The notes below the pieces were generated by a model that saw only the letters and a list, made by a program, of their open reading frames with translations, had not been told where the DNA came from and made no database searches. From assembly GCA_963702235.1 (NCBI GenBank), contig CAVPBZ010000022.1, forward strand, positions 225,072 to 289,071: 64,000 nt of DNA. Direction: 5' to 3'. Position numbers and translations under genes: made by a program. The DNA comes from PALSA-505 sp963702235. GTDB lineage: Bacteria; Actinomycetota; Actinomycetes; Streptosporangiales; Streptosporangiaceae. Positions 50,437 through 58,200 of the stretch are shown here, in pieces (within the stretch, counting starts at the first letter, position 1; every line of letters starts with the position of its first letter).

Positions 50437-50958
50437 ATGATGATCTCGAGTCATGCCCCCGCGCGGCAGTCGCGCACGCTAACCGGCAGCCCGCTCGGCC
50501 CGCTCACGCTGGTGGCCGACAACGGCGCGCTGGCCGGCCTGTACATGAACGGGCGGGCGCCGGACTCGGCCGATGCGGATGCCGTCAGCAGTGCTGACGC
50601 CGCGGTGCTCGCCGAGGCGGCCCGGCAGCTCACCGAGTACTTCGACGGGCGCCGGCACGTCTTCGACCTGCCGCTGGCGCTGGCGGGAACCGCGTTCCAG
50701 CGCCGCGTCTGGGACGCACTACGCGGCATCGGTTATGGCGAGACGGCCTCCTACGGCGAGATCGCCGGTCAGATCGGCCAGCCCACGGCCGCGCGGGCGG
50801 TGGGGCTGGCCAACGGGCGTAACCCGGTGAGCATCATCGTGCCCTGTCACCGGGTGGTGGGCTCGGACGGCAGCCTGACCGGCTACGGCGGCGGGCTGGA
50901 CAACAAGCAGCACCTGCTCGAGATGGAGCGGCGGTTCAGCCGGGCCGCTGCTGGCTGA
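50437..50958 (+). CDS. ogt: Methylated-DNA-protein-cysteine methyltransferase
   Basis: Removes O6-alkyl groups from guanine by transfer to Cys137 in IIVPCHRVVGSDGSLTGYGGGL. The AGGAAAGGATC ribosome site precedes ATG 50437. 173 aa is normal for Ogt. An upstream GTG at 50398 overlaps the AlkA stop in GTGA and could also be used. Together with the Ada/AlkA gene it makes a two-gene alkylation-repair operon. Confidence 0.94.
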   Translation: MMISSHAPARQSRTLTGSPLGPLTLVADNGALAGLYMNGRAPDSADADAVSSADAAVLAEAARQLTEYFDGRRHVFDLPLALAGTAFQRRVWDALRGIGYGETASYGEIAGQIGQPTAARAVGLANGRNPVSIIVPCHRVVGSDGSLTGYGGGLDNKQHLLEMERRFSRAAAG

Positions 50959-51009
50959 GCAGCGCCCCGCTGCTCCCCGCTGACACGGCCCCGGCGCTCC
51001 CTCATGACA

Positions 51010-51053
51010 TCAAACCGCGCAGTGATCTCCGCCGGTGAACGTCAAACCGCGCA
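51010..51053. promoter_or_regulatory. Direct repeat upstream of an MFS gene
   Basis: TCAAACCGCGCA occurs at 51010-51021 and 51042-51053, 32 bases apart (three helical turns). It lies just before the MFS reading frame and suggests a pair of binding sites, which argues that the first ATG (51004) is not the true start. Confidence 0.5.
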
Positions 51054-51069
51054 TCGATACCGTGGACGG

Positions 51070-52302
51070 GTGGCCGCCACGCCTGACACCGACGCCGGGA
51101 CCGACGCCGAGGCCGGCCCCGGACGCCGCCCGGGCGGGATGCTGGCGGTGCTCGGGCTGGCCATGGGGCCGGCGGTAGGCCTCGGCCTGGGCAGGTTCGC
51201 CTATGCCTTGCTCCTTCCCGCGATGCGCGCCAACCTGCACTGGTCGCTGGCGACGGCCGGCGCCATCAATACCGCGAATGCGGCTGGCTACCTGGCCGGC
51301 GCGGTGACCGCGGTGCCGCTCGCCCGCAGGCTCGGGACCAGGCAGGCGTTCCTCGCCGGGCTCGTCGTTACCGCCGTTTCGCTGCTCGGCACCGCCGCCA
51401 GCGGCAACACGATCGCGCTGGCGGCCCTGCGGCTGCTGACGGGGGCCGCGGCCGGGATCAGCTTCGTGACCGGGGCCGGCCTGGTGGCCGAGCTCGGCTC
51501 GGCCGACTCGCCGCGCCGCGCCACCTGGCTGCTCGGCGGGTACTTCGCGGGGGGCGGTGCGGGGATCGTCGTCTCCGGCCTGGCCCTGCCGCCGCTGCTC
51601 GCGGCGACCACCGCGGCCTCAGGCTGGCGATGGGGCTGGGTCATGCTGGCCGCCTTGTCCGCCGCCGCCCTGGCCGCGAGTATCCCGGCGGTGCTGGCCT
51701 GCCGGGAGCCCCAGGCGCCCCCCGCGGCCAGCCGGCGCTGGCCGGCCCGGCGGCTGCTGCCGGTGATGACCAGCTATACCCTGTTCGGGGTCGGCTACAT
51801 CGCCTACATGACGTTCATCATCGCGTTCCTGACCGGCCACGGCGCCCGGCCGGGTGAGATCAGCGCCTTCTGGGTGGTGCTCGGCGCGGCGGCGATCGCC
51901 GGCGGCTTCGCCTGGCCGCCGCTGCTGGCCCGGCTGCGCGGCGGCCGGGGACTGGCGATCGTACTGGGCGTGGTCGCCATCGGGGCGGTGCTGCCGCTGG
52001 TCTCGGGCTCGGCGGTCGCGGCGCTGGCCTCGGCGGTGCTGTTTGGCGTCTCGTTCCTGGCCGTGGTGATCGCGACCACCGCCGTGGCCCGGCGGTCGGT
52101 GGCGCAGCATCACTGGACCCCGGCGATCGGGACGCTCACGGTCGCGTTCGCGGCCGGCCAGTGCTTCGGCCCGGTGCTGGCCGGCGCGCTGTCCGACGGG
52201 CCGGCCGGGCTGCGGCTCGGCCTGGCCCTGTCCGCCGGCGTGCTGGCTGTGGGCGCGGTCATCGCGCTGGCCCAGCGGCATGCCGGGCCCTCGGCAGCGT
52301 AG
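51070..52302 (+). CDS. MFS transporter (YbfB/YjiJ-like)
   Basis: A 12-helix carrier of the YbfB/YjiJ type: GPAVGLGLGRFAYALLLPAMR is the characteristic N-terminal motif, and YTLFGVGYIAYMTFIIAFL the mid motif. 410 aa from GTG 51070. I reject ATG 51004 because the first 22 codons span the direct repeat and are hydrophilic. Function and substrate are unknown; members are often linked with drug or carboxylate export. Confidence 0.86.
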   Translation: MAATPDTDAGTDAEAGPGRRPGGMLAVLGLAMGPAVGLGLGRFAYALLLPAMRANLHWSLATAGAINTANAAGYLAGAVTAVPLARRLGTRQAFLAGLVVTAVSLLGTAASGNTIALAALRLLTGAAAGISFVTGAGLVAELGSADSPRRATWLLGGYFAGGGAGIVVSGLALPPLLAATTAASGWRWGWVMLAALSAAALAASIPAVLACREPQAPPAASRRWPARRLLPVMTSYTLFGVGYIAYMTFIIAFLTGHGARPGEISAFWVVLGAAAIAGGFAWPPLLARLRGGRGLAIVLGVVAIGAVLPLVSGSAVAALASAVLFGVSFLAVVIATTAVARRSVAQHHWTPAIGTLTVAFAAGQCFGPVLAGALSDGPAGLRLGLALSAGVLAVGAVIALAQRHAGPSAA

Positions 52303-52368
52303 CTTCCGGCCGGGCTCAGTGGCGGCTGGGGCCGGATGCACCGGCTGGGGCCGGAAACTCCGGCGGGA

Positions 52369-53193
52369 TCAGCGGCGGGCGGTGCGGGTGCTGGCGGACG
52401 TCCGGGCCGCGGCGGGCTCGGGCTTGCTGTCCGGCTGGCGGCGCTTGTCGCGGGCGTAAATATCTGCTGGCTTACCGTCGCCGGGGCTGCGGCGCTCCAG
52501 ATCGAACAGCGTGGTCGCGTTCATCAGGTCACTGAGCTTGGAATAACCGTAGGTGCGGGAGTCGAAGTCCGGCCGCTGCTTGGTGATGATGTTGCCGACC
52601 GATCCCAGCGAAGCCCAGCCGTCGTCGTCGGACGCGGCCTCCACGGCGTTCCGCAGCAGGTTGACCAGCGCCGCGTCTCCCTTGAGCCGGGCCGCCGTCG
52701 CGCGCGGGGCCGGCCGGGATACCGGGCCCGCGGGCGCGGCGTCGGTCTCCGGATTGGTGAGGTTCTCGATGTAGATGAACCGGTCACATGCCTTGACGAA
52801 CGGCTCCGGCGTCTTCCGCTCGCCAAACCCGTAAACGGTGAGGCCGGACTCGCGGATGCGCTGGGCCAGGCGGGTGAAATCGCTGTCGCTGGAGACGATG
52901 CAGAACCCGTCGAAGCGGCCCGAGTACAGCAGGTCCATCGCGTCGATGACCATGGCCGCGTCGGTGGCGTTCTTGCCGCTGGTGTAGGCGAACTGCTGCA
53001 TCGGCTGGATCGACTGGGTCAGCAACTGCTCTTTCCAGCCGGTCAGGCGGGTGCCGGTCCAGTCACCGTAAGCGCGTTTGACGTGCGCGGTGCCGAACTT
53101 GGCGACCTCGGCCAGCAGCCCCTCGGTACTCGAGGGCTGGGCGTTGTCCGCGTCGATCAGCACCGCGAGCCTGGCCGTGTTCTCGCTGACCAT
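52369..53193 (-). CDS. NYN-domain nuclease with OST-HTH/LOTUS domain
   Basis: A PIN-like NYN nuclease (about 8-145) with acidic residues Asp14, Asp16, Asp78, Asp103 and Asp105 (VLIDADNAQ, NATDAAMVIDA and SSDSDFTRL), followed by an OST-HTH/LOTUS domain (about 172-250, LVNLLRNAVEAASDDDGWASLGSVG and YGYSKLSDLM), which binds RNA or protein. The C-terminal tail is basic. The excellent ribosome site AAAGGAGGAGC precedes ATG 53193. Its start overlaps the upstream sigma gene by 37 bases. It probably processes or degrades RNA; the target is unknown. Confidence 0.9.
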   Translation of the reverse strand: MVSENTARLAVLIDADNAQPSSTEGLLAEVAKFGTAHVKRAYGDWTGTRLTGWKEQLLTQSIQPMQQFAYTSGKNATDAAMVIDAMDLLYSGRFDGFCIVSSDSDFTRLAQRIRESGLTVYGFGERKTPEPFVKACDRFIYIENLTNPETDAAPAGPVSRPAPRATAARLKGDAALVNLLRNAVEAASDDDGWASLGSVGNIITKQRPDFDSRTYGYSKLSDLMNATTLFDLERRSPGDGKPADIYARDKRRQPDSKPEPAAARTSASTRTARR

Positions 53194-53816
53194 GCTCCTC
53201 CTTTGTCTCGGGCTAACCGTAACGCGGTGACCAGGGTCTCGTCGCCCATGGCGGCCCGGACGCGCAGCCGCGCCTGATGCAGCCGGCTCTTGAAGGCGGC
53301 CTGCCCGACGCCGGCGATCTCCGCGGCCTCCTGGGTGGAGAGCCCTTCGACATCGCGCAGCACGATAGCGGTCCGCAGCGGCGGCGGCAGCTCAGCCAGG
53401 GCCCGGCCCAGGGCCCGGCGCAGTTCGCTGTTCTCGGCCTGCCGGGACGGGTCATCAGCCGGCGACGCGGGCAGTTGCAGCTCGTCAGCGCTGATCGAGG
53501 CGCCCGCCGGCAGGCGGCCCCGCTGCTCCAGCGCGCGGTTGGCCTCGTTGACCGCGATCCGGTACAGCCAGGTGAAGTAGCTGGACTGGCCGCGGAACCG
53601 GGCGATGCCCCGCCACGCGCGCAGCATCACCTCCTGCGCCACGTCCTCGGCTTCGCTGCGGTCGCCGAGCAGGCGCAGCAGCAGCATGAACAGGCGATCG
53701 GCGTACGCCCCGGACAGCTGCTCGAAGGCACTGACGTCCCCGGCCTGGGCCCGGGCGAGCAAGGCCGCCTCGGTGCCGGAGGGATCGGGGGTGCGCTGGC
53801 CGGCCAGCGGCGGCAT
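53157..53816 (-). CDS. ECF sigma factor
   Basis: 219 residues with region 2 (AEDVAQEVMLRAWRGIARFRGQSSYFTWLYRIAVN) and region 4 (LPPPLRTAIVLRDVEGLSTQEAAEIAGVGQAAFKSRLHQARLRVR). Its start ATG overlaps the anti-sigma stop in TGATG. Its last 37 bases overlap the start of the NYN nuclease gene, which suggests that the two are cotranscribed and perhaps coupled. Confidence 0.9.
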   Translation of the reverse strand: MPPLAGQRTPDPSGTEAALLARAQAGDVSAFEQLSGAYADRLFMLLLRLLGDRSEAEDVAQEVMLRAWRGIARFRGQSSYFTWLYRIAVNEANRALEQRGRLPAGASISADELQLPASPADDPSRQAENSELRRALGRALAELPPPLRTAIVLRDVEGLSTQEAAEIAGVGQAAFKSRLHQARLRVRAAMGDETLVTALRLARDKGGAWSARTRPGSRC

Positions 53817-54091
53817 CACGCGTTCTGAGACGAGGGTGAGCCGCCGCCTCCGGCCAGCCGGACCCGGTCGAAGATCGTCGCGGGTGCGCGAACACCCGGG
53901 ACGGCGCCGAGGCCTCTGGCCGCGTGCACGAGCGCGCGCATCGCCCGGATGCCGCGGCCGCAGTCCGCGCAGTCCCGCGCGTGCCGGTCCAGGCGGCGGC
54001 GCGCGCGGGAACTCAGCTCTCCCTCGACGTAGTGCGACAGGTGCTGCTGCGACCACTGGTGGTCACGGGTACGGCCGGGCATGCCGATCAC
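53816..54091 (-). CDS. Zinc-finger (ZAS) anti-sigma factor
   Basis: 91 residues, GTG start preceded by GGGAGGGAGAC. The ZAS signature His37-x3-Cys41-x2-Cys44 (RHARDCADCG) with a preceding His (HLSHYVEGEL) is complete. No membrane segment, so it is a soluble anti-sigma that binds and silences the ECF factor. It is upstream of the sigma gene, the reverse of the common order. The zinc site may release the sigma factor on thiol oxidation. Confidence 0.86.
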   Translation of the reverse strand: MIGMPGRTRDHQWSQQHLSHYVEGELSSRARRRLDRHARDCADCGRGIRAMRALVHAARGLGAVPGVRAPATIFDRVRLAGGGGSPSSQNA

Positions 54092-54166
54092 GTCTCCCTC
54101 CCGGCTCAGGGCTGGGCTGCCGTAGTCACGGTATCCGGCCGCCCTGCGCCGGGCCGGCCGGAACGG

Positions 54167-54622
54167 TCAGCCGTCGGCCTGCTGCTCATCCGCCGCCGCG
54201 GACTCGAAGGCCAGCGAGCAGGAGTTGATGCAGTACCTGTCCCCGGTCTCGGTGGGCCCGTCGTTGAAGACATGGCCCAGGTGCCCGCCGCAGCGACGGC
54301 AGACGACCTCGGTGCGGCGCATGAACAGGCTGTTGTCCGGCCGCAGTTCGACCGCCTCGGCGACCGCGGGCTCGGAGAAGCTCGGCCATCCGGTGCCCGA
54401 ATCGAACTTGGCGTCCGAGCCGAACAGCTTGCTGCCGCAGCCGACGCAGCGGTAGAAGCCGTCCTGGTGGTTGTGCACGTACTCACCGGTGAACGGCCGC
54501 TCGGTGTGAGCCTGACGCAGGACCTGGTACTGCAGCGGGCTCAGCTCCTGGCGCCACTGCTCGTCGGGCTTGCTGATCTCGGGGGCGGCGGCTGGGTGAG
54601 TACTGGCGCGGGTCTTCCGCAT
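54167..54622 (-). CDS. msrB: Peptide methionine (R)-S-oxide reductase
   Basis: Reduces methionine-R-sulfoxide in damaged proteins. Catalytic Cys131 lies in GDRYCINSCSLAF, the zinc cysteines are 59, 62, 108 and 111 (CVGCG, CRRCG), and SGTGWPSF and HNHQDGFYRC are the usual MsrB motifs. Cys135 is an added cysteine next to the active site and might act as resolving residue. Start at 54622 follows AAGGAAGAG. It is near the ZAS/sigma genes, so oxidative stress may link them. Confidence 0.94.
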   Translation of the reverse strand: MRKTRASTHPAAAPEISKPDEQWRQELSPLQYQVLRQAHTERPFTGEYVHNHQDGFYRCVGCGSKLFGSDAKFDSGTGWPSFSEPAVAEAVELRPDNSLFMRRTEVVCRRCGGHLGHVFNDGPTETGDRYCINSCSLAFESAAADEQQADG

Positions 54623-54725
54623 ATCTCTTCCTTTCGGCTGACTCCAACGCATGCTTAGACCCGCGCCCGGGCCAAACGATTTTCCCGGCCCCGGGTGTCC
54701 GGGCCGGGTGGCCGGGGCCAGGGCG

Positions 54726-55127
54726 CTATGAGCCGGCTTCGCGCTTCAGCTTGCGCCAGCCGCCGGCCGCGTTGTTGGCGATGATCTGCCGGAACATAGC
54801 CAGCAGCGCGGGCGCGTTGATGGCCTCGCCCGGGCGGTAGGCCACGGTCCGGGCGGTCTTGTTGCCGTGGCCCGCGGTGATGATCCCGTCCGGATCGGGG
54901 ACGATGGCGCCGTCGTAGAGGAACACGTTGACATGATCCTTCGCCGCCAGCAGCGCGCAGATGTTGCCCTGCAGGACGAAGTACGGCCGGCTGGTGCGCT
55001 TGATCGTCTCGGTGACCCCGGGGTCGGCCGCGTGCACCAGGTCGCGCACCTCGCGGCAGATGGCCTGCTGCCAGCCGGGCAGGCCATCGATGTAGGCGTC
55101 AACGCGCGGATCGGTGGCGTAGGTCAT
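54726..55127 (-). CDS. DUF1801 protein
   Basis: A 133-residue protein of the DUF1801/YdhG type: YIDGLPGWQQAICREVRDLVHAADPGVTETIKRTSRPYFVLQG is diagnostic, and VNVFLYDGAIVPDPDGIITAGHG follows. The fold suggests small-molecule or nucleic acid binding, but no function is established. It has a normal length for the family. Confidence 0.8.
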   Translation of the reverse strand: MTYATDPRVDAYIDGLPGWQQAICREVRDLVHAADPGVTETIKRTSRPYFVLQGNICALLAAKDHVNVFLYDGAIVPDPDGIITAGHGNKTARTVAYRPGEAINAPALLAMFRQIIANNAAGGWRKLKREAGS

Positions 55128-55269
55128 GGCGGATCCAGTGTTGCAGCACTCACGCCGAAAATAAGCAGTCCCGAACGCACACCTCGAAACGATCGCTGAC
55201 GGCCGGCCCCGGCGCAGCGCCCGGCGACCACTTCGCCGCGACCAGGCGGCTGGCTACACTGCGGAATTA

Positions 55270-55593
55270 ATGCCGTTCGCATCCCAGCCCACAGCTCAGT
55301 CGCTCACCAGCCGCGGAAAACGCCGGCTGCTGCTGATCGGCGGGATCGTCGCGGCCGTCCTGGTCGCGGGGGTCGCCTGGGCCGCGATCAGCTCAGGCGG
55401 CTACGACAGCTCCCGGGCGGGCTGCGTGACGGTCAACGTGCCGAGCAGTATGGGCGGATCACTGCTGCACGCGTGCGGCACGCGCGCCAAGGCGTTGTGC
55501 CGGGACGCCTTCGCCCGCGGCGACAGGATCTCGCTGCTGACCCGCCCGCAGTGCCGGGTGGCCGGCCTGGCGCCGGCGGCAACCCGGTCCTGA
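55270..55593 (+). CDS. Small membrane-anchored secreted protein
   Basis: A 107-residue protein with a membrane segment (about 20-42) followed by an external domain with four cysteines (GCVTVNV, HACGTR, KALCRDAF, PQCRVAG) that probably pair. The family is not recognised. Its 3' end is duplicated downstream with a 49-base period, and the duplication includes its stop codon. Confidence 0.62.
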   Translation: MPFASQPTAQSLTSRGKRRLLLIGGIVAAVLVAGVAWAAISSGGYDSSRAGCVTVNVPSSMGGSLLHACGTRAKALCRDAFARGDRISLLTRPQCRVAGLAPAATRS

Positions 55594-55659
55594 CACTGCC
55601 GTGCCGCAGCCCGGCCTGGCGCCGGCGGCAACCCGGTCCTGACACTGCCGTGCCGCAGG
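55562..55659. repeat. 49-base tandem duplication spanning a stop codon
   Basis: CCGGCCTGGCGCCGGCGGC begins at 55562 and again at 55611; the unit continues through the gene's stop TGA (55591-55593) to CCGTGCCGCAG. The two copies are almost identical, so this is recent. Confidence 0.88.
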
Positions 55660-55693
55660 CCGGGCGCGCGAGCAGCACCGGCGCGGCCGCGGC

Positions 55694-56725
55694 TCAGTCG
55701 CCGGCCCAGTACCGGTCCGCGGCGAAGATCAGCGCGGCCGCGCCGACCAGCCCGGCGTCCTGGCCCAGCGCGGCGGGCAGCACCCGGACGCTGCGGGTGA
55801 ACTCGAGCCTGGCGTGCGCACGCAGCGACTCCTCGAGCGGACCGAAGAGCAGCGGGCCCGCCTGGGACAGCCCGCCGCCGATGCACACCACCTCGAGGTC
55901 GCACAGGCTGGTGGCGGACGCGATCGCGATGCCCAGCGCCCGCCCGGCCCGCGCAAACGCGGCCAGGCCGACCCGATCTCCGCGCGCGGCGTCGGCGGCC
56001 AGGTCCTTCGTCGTCGCGGCGGGCTGACCGCAACGCCAGCCCTGGCTCCGGGCCCAGTCGGCGAGCGCCGGGCCGCGGGCGATCGCCTCCAGACAGCCGC
56101 GGCCGCCGCAGCGGCAGAGCGGACCGTCCTCTGGATCGACCACGACATGACCGATGTGGCCGGCATTGCCGGAGCCGCCCTCGACCACCCGGCCGTCCAG
56201 GATCAGGCCGCCGCCGACGCCGGTCGAGACGGTCATGCCCAGCACGTTGCCCGCTCCCTGCCCGGCGCCGCGCCAGTGCTCGCCCGCGGCCACGCAGATC
56301 GCGTCGTTGTGCAGCCGCACCGGGATGCCAGGGAACTGGTCCTGCAGCCGGGCGCGGAGCGGGAATCCGCGCCAGGCGGGGATGTGCAGCGGCGAGACCA
56401 GACCGGCCCGCCAGTCCATCGGGCCGCCGCAGCCGACGCCGACGCCAGCCAGCCCGGCCGCACCGCCGCGCCGTGCCGCGCCGGCGGTCCCGGCCACGCC
56501 GCCCGGCCCTGCTGCGCTGCCGGTCGCTGCCGTGGTGCCGATCCCGGCGGCGGCGAGCACCCGGCCGGTCAGCGCCGCCAGCGCCTGCCACAGCTGCTCG
56601 GCGTCCGCGGCGCGGGGTGTGGGCACCTGCTGCCGGGCGGTCAGGCCGCCGCCGGGACCGGCGATGGCCGCGGTCAGCTTGGTGCCGCCGATGTCGATCG
56701 CCAGGACGAAGCGGTCGCTGCTCAC
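55694..56725 (-). CDS. ROK-family sugar kinase
   Basis: A ROK kinase (343 aa from GTG 56725). ATP site: LAIDIGGTKLTAAIAG. The zinc-binding motif is CRCGGRGCLEAIARG and the sugar site GHIGHVVVDPEDGP. It lacks the helix-turn-helix of ROK repressors, so it is the enzyme type (glucokinase or related). The GTG start is preceded by GGGGAGG. It heads the last part of the catabolic cluster; probable substrates are hexoses, but the exact sugar is not known. Confidence 0.88.
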   Translation of the reverse strand: MSSDRFVLAIDIGGTKLTAAIAGPGGGLTARQQVPTPRAADAEQLWQALAALTGRVLAAAGIGTTAATGSAAGPGGVAGTAGAARRGGAAGLAGVGVGCGGPMDWRAGLVSPLHIPAWRGFPLRARLQDQFPGIPVRLHNDAICVAAGEHWRGAGQGAGNVLGMTVSTGVGGGLILDGRVVEGGSGNAGHIGHVVVDPEDGPLCRCGGRGCLEAIARGPALADWARSQGWRCGQPAATTKDLAADAARGDRVGLAAFARAGRALGIAIASATSLCDLEVVCIGGGLSQAGPLLFGPLEESLRAHARLEFTRSVRVLPAALGQDAGLVGAAALIFAADRYWAGD

Positions 56726-56777
56726 TGGTCGCCTCCCCCCGCGGCGGCGGCGGGCTGGGTCCATGCTGACCTCGCAA

Positions 56778-58007
56778 TTATCCGCTCGAGCTCGTGAGCC
56801 GGACGCGGGCGTCTGGCCGTGACGCGAACCCGGGCTGCAAGTCCAGGCCGAGCCCCGGGCCTGTCGTCGGCGCCGCATATCCGGCTGAGATGACGGGCAG
56901 TTCGGTGACGAGCTGCGGGTAGACGTCGGCGATCAGCGCCCGGACCGTCTCCTGCAGGATGGCGTTCGGACTGCTCACGGCCAGATGGACGCCGGCGGCC
57001 AGGACGACAGGGCCGGTGCAGTCGTGCGGCGCGATCGGGCGGTTATAGGTCTCGGCGAGCGCGATGAGGCGCCGCGCTTCGGAGAGGCCGCCCGCCCAGC
57101 TCACGTCGAACATCACGACGTCAGCGGCGCCGGTGTCCAGCAGGCGCTTCAGGTCGTATCGGTTGCCGACCGTCTCGCCGAGCGCGAACGGCAGCCGCGT
57201 CGATCCGGCGAGCCGGGTAACGGCCTGCAGGTCCCGCAGCTTCACCGCGTCCTCGACCCAGAACGGCTCGAACTCCTCGAGCGCGCGGCAGATCTGCGCC
57301 GCCGGCAGCGGCTGCCACAGGCCGTGCAGCTCGATCATGACGTCAATCCTGCGGCCGACCGCGTCCCGGATCTTCCGGACGGGGTCCAGGCAGCGGTCGA
57401 GCTCCGCCGCGGTGATGTACTGGCCATCGTTGGCGTGGGCAACGTCGTCGAACGGCCATATCTTCATCGCCGTAATGCCCTGCTCCAGCAGGTCCTCGGC
57501 GAGCTCGCCCGCGGCCTGCCGGAAGGCTTCCAGGTCCTCGTACCTGCCGCGGGCGCCGGCCGGCCGCAGCCCGCTCCCGGCAGCCGGCTCGGTGTCGGGC
57601 GCATCCCGGTGCCGGGCTTCCTTCTGGCCGTAGCCGGAGCCTGCGCACGTGTTGTAGATCCGGATCTTGTCCCGGCACCGGCCGCCCCAGAGCTGGTACA
57701 GCGGCTGGCCGGCGACCTTCCCCAGGATGTCCCACAGCGCCAGGTCGATCGCCGAGTGCGCCCGCGTCGAGACGCCGGTCCCGCCGTGGCCGATGTAGAA
57801 GCGCGGGAGATCGCGGGCGTGCCGCTCGATCTCCAGCGGATCCTGGCCGATCAGGCGCGGCGCCGCGGATTCGTGGATATAGGCCGCAACCGCGCGCGGG
57901 CCGAAGCACGTCTCGCCGAGCCCGGTCACGCCCTCGTCGGTGCGAACCCGGACGTAACAGAGATCCTCGTTCTCGAGGTACACGGTCTGGACGCCGGTGA
58001 TCTTCAC
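56778..58007 (-). CDS. Enolase-superfamily (mandelate-racemase/muconate-lactonizing) dehydratase
   Basis: 409 aa. Metal ligands are Glu226 (IELHG), Glu252 (VEDAV) and Glu278 (LGETVGN), and a His228 follows the first, as in galactonate-dehydratase-type enzymes. Lys182 (MKIWPF) and His328-Asp329 (PHDCTG) may be catalytic. It probably dehydrates a sugar acid to a 2-keto-3-deoxy acid, using Mg2+. Neighbours (ROK kinase, epimerases, FAH hydrolase) fit sugar-acid breakdown. An Ala/Gly/Glu-rich insert (about 130-155) is unusual. Confidence 0.86.
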   Translation of the reverse strand: MKITGVQTVYLENEDLCYVRVRTDEGVTGLGETCFGPRAVAAYIHESAAPRLIGQDPLEIERHARDLPRFYIGHGGTGVSTRAHSAIDLALWDILGKVAGQPLYQLWGGRCRDKIRIYNTCAGSGYGQKEARHRDAPDTEPAAGSGLRPAGARGRYEDLEAFRQAAGELAEDLLEQGITAMKIWPFDDVAHANDGQYITAAELDRCLDPVRKIRDAVGRRIDVMIELHGLWQPLPAAQICRALEEFEPFWVEDAVKLRDLQAVTRLAGSTRLPFALGETVGNRYDLKRLLDTGAADVVMFDVSWAGGLSEARRLIALAETYNRPIAPHDCTGPVVLAAGVHLAVSSPNAILQETVRALIADVYPQLVTELPVISAGYAAPTTGPGLGLDLQPGFASRPDARVRLTSSSG

Positions 58008-58101
58008 AGCAAGCCCTCCTACGGACCAGCCGCGATGTCGATTGATGCCGCCGCTTTACACGGCACCGGCCGGCCCGGTTGGCACCTTACGGCCCCGGTC
58101 T

Positions 58102-58126
58102 ATTATCGTCAACAGTAGACAATTAT
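58102..58126. promoter_or_regulatory. GntR/FCD-like operator between divergent catabolic genes
   Basis: GTCAACAGTAGAC (58108-58120) is a quasi-palindrome of the GTCxACxxGTxGAC kind seen for FCD-type GntR regulators, flanked by ATTAT on both sides (58102-58126). It lies between the divergent dehydratase and ketopantoate-reductase-like genes. No GntR gene is in the window, so the regulator would be elsewhere. Confidence 0.5.
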
Positions 58127-58200
58127 CGGGATCGTCGCCGCGCCGAGCCGGTGGCCCCGGGTCCGCTGCCTGGAGACCTGCCCGGCAGGGAGGAAGCGCT

